A stretch of 12,859 nt of DNA from NCBI GenBank assembly GCA_009774215.1, contig VSNH01000047.1, forward strand, positions 8,885 to 21,743, given 5' to 3'. This stretch comes from Lachnospiraceae bacterium. Lineage in GTDB: Bacteria; Bacillota; Clostridia; Lachnospirales; Lachnospiraceae. Shown here piece after piece: positions 1 to 5,567 of this stretch (position 1 is the first letter of the stretch; each line of letters starts with the position of its first letter). Under the pieces are notes generated by a model, which saw only the letters and a list, made by a program, of their open reading frames with translations, was not told the DNA's origin and ran no database searches. The position numbers and the translations under genes were made by a program.

Positions 1-72
1 CCTGTAGCTCCCGTGGCTCCGTCGGCTCCCGTCGCGCCTGTAGCTCCCGTGGCTCCGTCGGCTCCCGTCGCG
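1..72. repeat. 36-bp perfect tandem duplication in the collagen gene
   Basis: Bases 1-36 and 37-72 are identical. The unit encodes 12 residues (four Gly-Ala-Thr/Asp triplets) on the minus strand. More copies probably lie beyond the left edge. Such in-frame units can change in number by slippage, so allele length may vary between strains. Confidence 0.9.
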
Positions 73-683
73 CCTGTCGCGCCTGTCGGGCCTTCATCGC
101 CCGGACAGCCTTTCGGACCCTGTGCGCCAATCGGGCCTGTTACACCCTGAATACCCTGCGGGCCTGTTACACCCTGCGGGCCCATAGCCCCCGTCGGACC
201 TGCCGGGCCTGTGGGGCCGGGAATCCCTCTTGGACCCTGTGGGCCGACATCGCCTTGCGAACCTGCCGGGCCAATCGGGCCAGTGGGACCTGCGGGTCCC
301 TGCGGACCCATGTCTCCCTGCGGGCCTTCACAACCCGGATCGCCTTTCGGACCAATATCGCCACGAACCCCCTGTATACCCTGTATCCCTTGCGGACCGG
401 CATATCCTCTCGGACCGGCACAGCCTCTCGGACCCGTGTTTCCTGTAGGACCTACCGGTCCCGTATTTCCCCTCGGCCCCCTTGCACCGGGCGCACCGGG
501 AATACCCTGCGGACCCATAGGTCCCGGTTCTCCTCTGTCGCCTTTCGGACCGGGGCAGCCGGTATCGCCTTTGACTCCCTGCGGGCCCATCGGCCCCTGA
601 TCCCCCTTGGGCCCCGCAGGCCCGCGCTCGCAGCAGGGAGGACAACTTATGACAAAAGGATACTGCTCGTCATAAATCGTCAA
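1..683 (-). CDS. Collagen-like Gly-X-Y repeat protein, partial (C-terminus beyond window)
   Basis: Read on the minus strand, a glycine codon falls at every ninth base from 621 down to 9. That gives 69 consecutive Gly-X-Y triplets with no break, continuing past the left edge. The triplets are typical of bacterial collagen (GPQ, GPR, GPT, GAT, GDx). The last visible part is dominated by Thr-rich G-A-T and G-A-D units. Cysteine occupies the X position in four triplets (codons at 555, 420, 330 and 105), and a Cys-Pro-Pro-Cys-Cys cluster precedes the repeat. Such proteins form trimeric filaments on spores or cells (family knowledge, BclA type). The start is uncertain because no ATG lies in frame before the repeat. 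I chose TTG at 681-683 (protein beginning TIYDEQYPFVIS after the initiator). TTG at 699-701 is the alternative, and it has a GGGCAGG sequence upstream. The frame is open back to the stop codon of the glycosyltransferase gene. The gene follows a terminator and a hairpin, so it may be expressed separately. Confidence 0.8.
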   Translation of the reverse strand, partial: MTIYDEQYPFVISCPPCCERGPAGPKGDQGPMGPQGVKGDTGCPGPKGDRGEPGPMGPQGIPGAPGARGPRGNTGPVGPTGNTGPRGCAGPRGYAGPQGIQGIQGVRGDIGPKGDPGCEGPQGDMGPQGPAGPTGPIGPAGSQGDVGPQGPRGIPGPTGPAGPTGAMGPQGVTGPQGIQGVTGPIGAQGPKGCPGDEGPTGATGATGADGATGATGATGADGATGAT

Positions 684-684
684 T

Positions 685-715
685 GGCAGGCTTGCGTGCA
701 AGCACGCATCCTGCC
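685..715 (-). promoter_or_regulatory. Strong hairpin at the 5' end of the collagen-like gene
   Basis: GGCAGG (685-690) pairs with CCTGCC (710-715), and TGCGTGC (693-699) pairs with GCACGCA (702-708), giving 13 base pairs with one small internal loop. There is no T-run on either strand, so it is not a simple terminator. It overlaps the candidate TTG start at 699-701 and a GGGCAGG sequence that could serve as ribosome site, so it could limit translation or protect the mRNA end. Its role is inferred. Confidence 0.45.
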
Positions 716-745
716 CTGCCGCTTTCTGACTCTGCTTATGCGCGC

Positions 746-774
746 AAAAAGCGGTATGCCGCAGCACACCGCTT
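746..774 (-). terminator. Intrinsic terminator after the glycosyltransferase gene
   Basis: On the minus strand GCGGTGTGC and GCATACCGC form a 9-bp stem (one G-U pair) with loop TGCG, followed at once by TTTTT. Flanking A and T runs extend the stem. It begins about 6 bases after the glycosyltransferase stop codon and should end transcripts coming from 1847 and upstream. Confidence 0.8.
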
Positions 775-779
775 TCTAT

Positions 780-1847
780 TTACAGACGTTCAAAATACCG
801 TCTGTTGTATTGATATGCCTGTGAGTAAGGCTTACAGGCTCCGGCTCTCTCGTTGTACTCTTCTGCCTTCTCCCGATTTCCCAGTCTGTCGTAGCACACA
901 CATAGCTGCATCAGAGGAATATAATCATGGCAGTCAGGCTGCGCAAAACCGTCAGCATACTCCTTTTTCGGTAAATTCAGCGCGGTTTCGTACCAGTAAA
1001 TGGCCGCAGGATAATTGTCCTGCTCCAGAAAATGCTTTCCGATCTCACAGCACAGTTCCGCCCTTGGCACGTCAAAGCACATGCTGCGCAAAAGAGCCGA
1101 CAACGCCTTCTGCTCCTGCCCCATCCGTCTATAACAGTCAGCACAGACAGCGCATGCTTCTATCTTATTCTCGACCCACCCTTCCTCAGAGTGCAGAAAC
1201 CGTTCCAGCACGGATACCGCCTCCTCATACTGCATATGATAGTACAGCTCACGCCCGTAATAATATTGGTGACGCGGTTCCAGAATCTTCCCGGCCGCAA
1301 TCATCTTCCGGTATATCCCAAGATTTCTGTCAGGATCACCCGGCCCCGTCTTCCTGTGTGAAATCGCGATATCAGAATAAATGATCTTGCCCTTTGGCGC
1401 AATGACCTCATGAACCTCACCGACCCAGCGGTACTCCGGACAGTTCCTAATCCATCTTTCCCTGAAATATGAAAAGGTCGGCCTGCCGTCCTCGTCAAAC
1501 GCCGTATGATATCGCATCATCACCATATCCGTATCCGGCGACAATGTCTGCTTTAACTGTAAAAAGCTTTCCCTCTGCGTCTCTTCCAGAACATCATCGG
1601 CATCCATCCACATGCAATAGTCCATAGCCGCCTTGGAGAAAGACTCGTTTCTGGCATCCGCAAAATCATTCTTCCACGGATAAGAATAAACATTCTTCGT
1701 ATAGCCCGACGCGATTTCCACCGTGCGATCCGTCGAGCCGGTATCTACAATGATCATTTCATCCACGAGACCAGCCACACTGTCTAGGCAGCGCGCCAGA
1801 TTTGCCTCCTCATTTTTCACAATCATACAAAGACTTATCGTCGGCAT
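780..1847 (-). CDS. GT2 family glycosyltransferase with C-terminal TPR-like repeats
   Basis: The 355-residue protein starts with a GT-A fold of glycosyltransferase family 2. A nucleotide-binding strand (ISLCMIVKNEE, 4-14) is followed by the VDTGSTDRT motif (34-42) and the metal-binding Asp-Ala-Asp (D82 and D84 in MDADD). A conserved WVGEVHE segment lies at about 141-147. Residues from about 195 to 340 are helical TPR-like repeats (for example EEAVSVLERFL and PAAIYWYETAL), the architecture of SunS-like protein glycosyltransferases. It would transfer a sugar from a nucleotide-sugar donor in the cytoplasm. No membrane segment is seen. The ATG at 1847 has a strong GGAGGG ribosome site. It lies between two collagen-like genes on the same strand, which suggests O-glycosylation of their Thr-rich triplets. 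That substrate is inferred, and the donor sugar is unknown. Confidence 0.9.
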   Translation of the reverse strand: MPTISLCMIVKNEEANLARCLDSVAGLVDEMIIVDTGSTDRTVEIASGYTKNVYSYPWKNDFADARNESFSKAAMDYCMWMDADDVLEETQRESFLQLKQTLSPDTDMVMMRYHTAFDEDGRPTFSYFRERWIRNCPEYRWVGEVHEVIAPKGKIIYSDIAISHRKTGPGDPDRNLGIYRKMIAAGKILEPRHQYYYGRELYYHMQYEEAVSVLERFLHSEEGWVENKIEACAVCADCYRRMGQEQKALSALLRSMCFDVPRAELCCEIGKHFLEQDNYPAAIYWYETALNLPKKEYADGFAQPDCHDYIPLMQLCVCYDRLGNREKAEEYNERAGACKPYSQAYQYNRRYFERL

Positions 1848-1872
1848 GGCCTTCCCTCCTCTCCAGCCCCAT

Positions 1873-1891
1873 GATTCCGCTCTGCGGAATC
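1873..1891. repeat. Perfect 8-bp hairpin before the glycosyltransferase gene
   Basis: GATTCCGC (1873-1880) and GCGGAATC (1884-1891) flank the 3-base loop TCT. It sits just upstream of the ribosome site for the gene starting at 1847 and has no T-run. It shares its apical sequence (GC, three bases, GC) with the inner hairpin of the larger element at 1951-2036. Confidence 0.8.
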
Positions 1892-1922
1892 TCAGAATCC
1901 GCAGACAAGTAAACTCGTTCCG

Positions 1923-1948
1923 GAGAATGCCGCTTTTCCGGCACTCTC
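1923..1948. repeat. Hairpin in the intergenic structured region
   Basis: TGCCG (1928-1932) pairs with CGGCA (1939-1943), flanked by a second GAGA/TCTC-type pairing (from 1923 to 1948). It lies between the 1873 hairpin and the branched element at 1951-2036, so at least four stems are packed into about 165 bases. Confidence 0.65.
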
Positions 1949-1950
1949 TT

Positions 1951-2036
1951 ATGCGAAACTTAGTACTTCCAAGTCAGCTCTGCTGACTTTGCGTCTCCGT
2001 TCTATGGCGAGATGTCTTTAGAAGTACTTTTCGCAT
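1951..2036. repeat. Branched inverted-repeat element between collagen-like and glycosyltransferase genes
   Basis: The outer stem is made of two perfect 8-bp blocks: ATGCGAAA (1951-1958) with TTTCGCAT (2029-2036), and AGTACTTC (1962-1969) with GAAGTACT (2021-2028). A 3-base bulge lies on one side. Inside it are a perfect 8-bp hairpin, AAGTCAGC (1971-1978) with GCTGACTT (1982-1989), and a weaker TCTC/GAGA stem (1994-2012). Together they make a three-way junction. It could be a small non-autonomous mobile repeat or a structured RNA in the transcript. The sequence alone does not decide. Confidence 0.7.
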
Positions 2037-2044
2037 TTCTCACC

Positions 2045-2884
2045 CTACTGTCTGCATCGTTTTTCTATGCTTATATTCATATCAATTTCGGAATCGTCCG
2101 TGGAAGAAATCCACAGAAAGAACAACGTGGAAGCGACCGGCACCTCCATGATAAAATATCTTGACAGAACCAGTATTCCCTCGCGGTTTGCCGCCTCCGC
2201 ATACGCGGCATATGCCGTCTGTCTGCAGTTGTTAAGCATGGGGGTAAGCGAGATAAAGCCATGCTTTTTCATTGATGTGGAAATATAGTAACTAATGACA
2301 TAGTACCCCGGAGTAAGTGAAAGTGAAGTGGCATTACGCAGATAAATATTCTGTGTGATATCCGGGATCTGGATTTTCAACGGAAGACTTGCGTGCTCCG
2401 ACATAAGCACCCCCTGTCCCGAAAAGGAGGCAAATATGCTGTTTTGGGGATAACCTGCCGGTCCCATCGGCCCACGTTCGCCGGTTTCTCCTCTGGGACC
2501 CATCGGTCCGCGTTCCCCCTGTGGTCCCTGCGATCCCGTGACTCCCTGCGGACCCGTTTCACCGCGCTCTCCCGGACAGCCCGCCGGCCCCGGCTCCCCT
2601 CTCGGCCCCATTGGTCCTGTTTCACCACGCTCTCCCGGACAGCCCGTCGGCCCCGTTTCCCCTCTCGGCCCTTGCAGCCCCATTTCGCCACACCCGCCCA
2701 AGCAGCCCGGTGGCCCCGGTTTCACGCCGCATCCTTGTGAACAGCCTGTCGGCCCAGTGCCCTCCTCCTCATAAGAAAGGGGATCAGAAGGCGGAACCGC
2801 ATTTTGTACGCCATTTCTGTTTGGCATCCCCATCCCAAAAGGGGGCGGCGGATTAAACAACCAGTTCAGATTAAAATTATTCAA
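2045..2884 (-). CDS. Collagen-like protein with C-terminal globular (BclA/TNF-like) domain
   Basis: This 279-residue protein has a Pro/Gly-rich N-terminus (LNWLFNPPPPFGMGMPN) and a Cys-rich lead-in (C48, C52, C61, C65). About 26 Gly-X-Y triplets follow (66-144), rich in GER, GET, GPR and GPM and with Cys at 82 and 103. The C-terminal domain (148-279) is beta-rich with alternating hydrophobic strands, resembling the TNF-like trimerisation heads of BclA-type exosporium proteins. That fold is inferred from layout, not from a match. The start is TTG at 2884, supported by a GAGG ribosome site 9 bases upstream. No earlier in-frame ATG fits. It is the first gene of the collagen/glycosyltransferase cluster. 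The charged GER/GET triplets may give trimer stability without hydroxyproline. Spore-coat location is likely but unproven. Confidence 0.88.
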   Translation of the reverse strand: MNNFNLNWLFNPPPPFGMGMPNRNGVQNAVPPSDPLSYEEEGTGPTGCSQGCGVKPGPPGCLGGCGEMGLQGPRGETGPTGCPGERGETGPMGPRGEPGPAGCPGERGETGPQGVTGSQGPQGERGPMGPRGETGERGPMGPAGYPQNSIFASFSGQGVLMSEHASLPLKIQIPDITQNIYLRNATSLSLTPGYYVISYYISTSMKKHGFISLTPMLNNCRQTAYAAYAEAANREGILVLSRYFIMEVPVASTLFFLWISSTDDSEIDMNISIEKRCRQ

Positions 2885-2941
2885 ATGAAATCGCCTCGCT
2901 TATACTTTTAAATGACAACAAATATCGTTTATCCTAATAAA

Positions 2942-2969
2942 ATTATATGCGCGACACATCAATTCGTTT
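2942..2969 (-). promoter_or_regulatory. Possible late-sporulation (sigma-K type) promoter for the collagen-like gene
   Basis: On the minus strand AAAC (2966-2969) is followed 16 bases later by CATATAAT (2942-2949). This resembles the sigma-K pattern of AC about 16-17 bases before CATA-N3-T. The -10 region also contains TATAAT, but no good sigma-A -35 sits 17 bases upstream. The distance to the TTG start is about 57 bases. It would fit a spore-surface protein. Confidence 0.3.
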
Positions 2970-3011
2970 TTGGACTATCAGCAGATGCTATTTCTTTCTT
3001 AAAATATCTCA

Positions 3012-4715
3012 TTATACCCGGTAACCGCTCAGTTCGCCGTTCATAACGGAAATAGCTGAAAATGTGTCCGCCGTCGTCGTCTCGATGCCCTTCATCTCCT
3101 CGTCTATAGCGGAAATCAATTCCGAAAGCTGAATAAGTTCCGCATTGTTTTCCTCGGAAGCCCCGCCGACGGATTCCATTGCCGTTCTGATCTTTTGAAG
3201 GACTCCGGCATACTCTTCCATGTTTTTCAGAAGCTGCTCCATGGACGCCTTGATTTCATCTGATTTTTCCGCAAACCCATGGGACAGCCCGCCAAATTTC
3301 CGATAGTCCCCGGATATATCTTTTTCCAGAAATTGAAGCATCCGATCCGCCAGCGTGCCCAAACCCTGAATAGCCTCCACTACCTCTTTGCTCATCTTTT
3401 GGATTTCATTGGCCGCTTCGTTGGTGTTGCCCGCAAGTGCGCCAATCTCTCCCGCAACGACAGCAAAGCCTTTTCCCGCTTCCCCTGCCCTTGCCGCCTC
3501 AATCGAAGCGTTCAGCGCCAAGAGATTTGTCTGCCCGGAAATACCGAGTATCTTCTCCGAAAGCTCCTTGATCCGAAGCACCGCCTCCGCTCTCTTCTTC
3601 TCCTCCTGCAGCATCTTTGACATCATCCCGACATTTTTGCCGATTCCCGCAAAGGAAGTCTGCGCCGTATCGTTCAGCTCTGTTGATGATTTGTTGATCT
3701 CCTGCAGTCCGATCGTATTCCCTGCCACTACCTCAACAATATTATGGATATCCCTGTATACAAAATCCACCTGCTCGCCCACCGTCCCGACGGACGCCGC
3801 AATTTCCTCAGACGCCGCCACCATGGAATGTATGGTATCGTTGATACCCGCCACCTGTGCCGCCGATCCCGATACATGCGTGTTGATATTGCTCATTTTT
3901 GACTCAATGCTGTCGGTTCCGCCCTTGATCTCCCTGACCGTATTTGCCGTTTTCTCCAGAAGCCGGTTTAAACTGTTTCCGATCACCTCAAGCTCATCCC
4001 CGGACGTAATATTTAACACCTTCGTCAGATCCCCGTCGTCGGATGCAACTTCCAGAATCTTGTCGTTTACTTTAATGAAATTGCGACGCATTCTGACTGC
4101 AACCAGAAGAGCTGCCGCAACGGCAAAAAGCAGCGCCGCGCCCACCGCAAATAAAATGTTGCGTATCAGACTGTTTAAGGAAATCTGTATGGAAGACGCC
4201 TCATAATCCACGGCCACGATGCCAAGCACCTTACCGTCAAACAATATCGGCGCATACCCGCTGTAGAAAGTGCCCCACTCATCGGTAAAAGGATCCTTTG
4301 TCACAGAAGAGCGTCCCTGCATCGCCTCAAACATGGCTTCCTGCGCCTCGTAGTCCTCCGCGTATTCCCCCGGATCGTCCGGATCCGTGTCCACCACAAA
4401 CTGAAAATAGTCCGCATCCTTGGGCATCAATGTGTAAACGTAGGTAACCGAATCTCCCACCAGAAAGGAACTCAGACTTTCCTTCACCGTAAGAAGCGAC
4501 GCTTCATCTCCCTCCATGGCCTTCGCAAAAACCGCTCCGTCCACGTTTTCCGCCGCAATCACCGCGATTTCCATCACATCGTCCTTGCATTTCTTTTGCA
4601 GAAAACTGCCCATGTTTGAATAGGCAACGCTCCCCACGATCAATGCTACTATAATGGCTGATCCTAAAATAAAGAGAAAAAGCTGCGCTGCAATACTAAG
4701 TTTCTTTGTCTTCAT
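3012..4715 (-). CDS. Methyl-accepting chemotaxis protein
   Basis: This is a complete 567-residue receptor. A short cytoplasmic tail leads into a first membrane segment (about 12-31), a periplasmic-side Cache-like sensor (about 45-180; WGTFYSGYAPI and GKVLGIVAVDYE are typical), a second membrane segment (about 184-208) and a HAMP region (about 208-262). The long signalling coiled coil follows, with the hairpin tip ISGQTNLLALNASIEAARAG at about 392-411, where CheA and CheW bind. It senses a small ligand outside the cell and controls the CheA kinase. Its ligand cannot be read from sequence. The ATG at 4715 has an AAGGAGG ribosome site. No terminator hairpin is seen between its stop and the collagen-like gene 127 bases on, so read-through is possible. 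No chemotaxis partner genes are nearby. Confidence 0.95.
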   Translation of the reverse strand: MKTKKLSIAAQLFLFILGSAIIVALIVGSVAYSNMGSFLQKKCKDDVMEIAVIAAENVDGAVFAKAMEGDEASLLTVKESLSSFLVGDSVTYVYTLMPKDADYFQFVVDTDPDDPGEYAEDYEAQEAMFEAMQGRSSVTKDPFTDEWGTFYSGYAPILFDGKVLGIVAVDYEASSIQISLNSLIRNILFAVGAALLFAVAAALLVAVRMRRNFIKVNDKILEVASDDGDLTKVLNITSGDELEVIGNSLNRLLEKTANTVREIKGGTDSIESKMSNINTHVSGSAAQVAGINDTIHSMVAASEEIAASVGTVGEQVDFVYRDIHNIVEVVAGNTIGLQEINKSSTELNDTAQTSFAGIGKNVGMMSKMLQEEKKRAEAVLRIKELSEKILGISGQTNLLALNASIEAARAGEAGKGFAVVAGEIGALAGNTNEAANEIQKMSKEVVEAIQGLGTLADRMLQFLEKDISGDYRKFGGLSHGFAEKSDEIKASMEQLLKNMEEYAGVLQKIRTAMESVGGASEENNAELIQLSELISAIDEEMKGIETTTADTFSAISVMNGELSGYRV

Positions 4716-4762
4716 ACCCTCTGCCCCTCCTTTGTGGAACTGACCGCAAAAGCATCGGAATT

Positions 4763-4768
4763 ATTATA
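4763..4768 (-). promoter_or_regulatory. Likely -10 box for the chemoreceptor gene
   Basis: A TATAAT on the minus strand lies about 48 bases before the ATG at 4715. The -35 region is weak, with no clear TTGACA. No sigma-D (TAAA-N15-GCCGATAA) flagellar pattern was found. Confidence 0.35.
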
Positions 4769-4827
4769 ACTGAAAACAGAGAATGACGGAATGGCAGTGG
4801 TATGCATTGTCGTTTTTGAGGTATACT

Positions 4828-4856
4828 TTGCGCTTCTAGTTTACATAATGTATGAT
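4828..4856 (+). promoter_or_regulatory. Sigma-A promoter for the small gene at 4975
   Basis: TTGCGC (4828-4833) and TATGAT (4851-4856) are separated by exactly 17 bases. Transcription would start near 4863, leaving an untranslated leader of about 110 bases before the ATG at 4975. Confidence 0.55.
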
Positions 4857-4974
4857 AGCCTTGGATTTGTTGTATTCGGTTTACGATAACTATTTATTTG
4901 TGATCCAATCAGGATTGTGCTATTATTTTTGTATTACCAATTACGACCATTTCATATTTGAAGGGAGATTATCG

Positions 4975-5352
4975 ATGAACACATTTAAGATTGGCAATAC
5001 AGAATTTGGAATAGGAAAGATTTCGCTTTCGATCGAAAACGATCTGCTTACTCTTGAAATCAACGGGAATGACGATGTTTTTGACGACTTGATGAAAGCT
5101 GACAACTGTGAATGGAGCTGGGCGTTATATCCGCCCCGGATTTATTTTCGTTCCGTGCCGTACAAAGGCGAGAAAATTGTGATTGATTCCGATTTCCTCG
5201 CTCATTATGATACAGCGCTTTACATGATGGAACACAATGACTTTACAGGTATTTTGGAAGTTACGGACAGCAGCATTGAAATCCATGGACTTGTTTATAT
5301 CATTGGAAAGGCGTCAGCGCTGACCATAGTCGCTGAGAGGCAGGCTTCCTGA
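4975..5352 (+). CDS. Small acidic protein of unknown function
   Basis: This encodes 125 residues starting MNTFKIGNTEFGIG. I chose the ATG at 4975 because GAAGGGAG lies 7 bases upstream. The longer frame from 4852 would begin inside the likely promoter. I do not recognise the family. The protein is acidic with alternating hydrophobic residues, suggesting a mostly beta structure (ISLSIENDLLTLEI, RIYFRSVPYKGEKIVID, and a closing SSIEIHGLVYIIG). No signal peptide, membrane segment or catalytic motif is evident. It has its own promoter and a downstream terminator, and it converges on the RADAR operon. Size and composition resemble small immunity or adaptor proteins, but nothing nearby supports a toxin partner. 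Confidence 0.8.
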   Translation: MNTFKIGNTEFGIGKISLSIENDLLTLEINGNDDVFDDLMKADNCEWSWALYPPRIYFRSVPYKGEKIVIDSDFLAHYDTALYMMEHNDFTGILEVTDSSIEIHGLVYIIGKASALTIVAERQAS

Positions 5353-5371
5353 CTCCGCATCCCTCTTTTTT
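5336..5371 (+). terminator. Probable intrinsic terminator after the 125-residue gene
   Basis: AGAGG (5336-5340) can pair with CCTCT (5362-5366), enclosing an inner CAGG/CCTG hairpin, and is followed by a run of T to 5371. The stem is interrupted, so efficiency is uncertain. It overlaps the stop codon of the gene. Confidence 0.5.
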
Positions 5372-5567
5372 ACAATTTCCAGAAAATCTTTTTCGCCTCC
5401 TCATATTGGGAAGGATCACGCGGGTTTGCCGGAGGATGATAAGTCGCGGTCAGCGCGCAGTCCTTCCGGCATGTCCATGTGCCATGCTGTCTGGTAATTT
5501 TAAAATCCAACGAAATGCAAAAGTGTACTTTAAATAAATATTTGCTCCAATCCCATCTTTCGAACAT
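5370..5567 (-). pseudogene. Possible C-terminal remnant of an unrecognised gene
   Basis: An open frame of 65 codons overlaps the last 38 bases of the deaminase gene in another frame and ends at 5370. Its distal half (CRKDCALTATYHPPANPRD and EEAKKIFWKL) has protein-like composition, while its first part is just the deaminase 3' end out of frame. It may be the tail of a gene that was cut when the RADAR segment arrived, or a chance frame. I do not recognise a family. There is no good ribosome site at its ATG. Confidence 0.25.

Noticed and set aside
211..600. Plus-strand Gly/Pro/Cys-rich open frame
   Set aside because: It is the mirror of the collagen repeat: GGN-CCN codons on the minus strand read as Gly-Pro-like codons on the plus strand. 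The minus frame has perfect Gly spacing and continues past both ends of this frame.
1..620. CRISPR-like or satellite repeat
   Set aside because: The period is 9 bases with varied codons and encodes Gly-X-Y throughout. There are no spacers.
683..1384. Long plus-strand open frame opposite the glycosyltransferase
   Set aside because: It has no ribosome site and low-quality composition, and it overlaps the clear glycosyltransferase with its family motifs.
3388..4206. 272-codon plus-strand open frame opposite the chemoreceptor
   Set aside because: It is the antisense of the highly regular signalling coiled coil, with Ser/Ala/Pro-rich composition and no recognisable domain.
4852..4974. N-terminal extension of the 125-residue gene
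   Set aside because: It would begin inside the -10 box, and a good ribosome site precedes the internal ATG at 4975.
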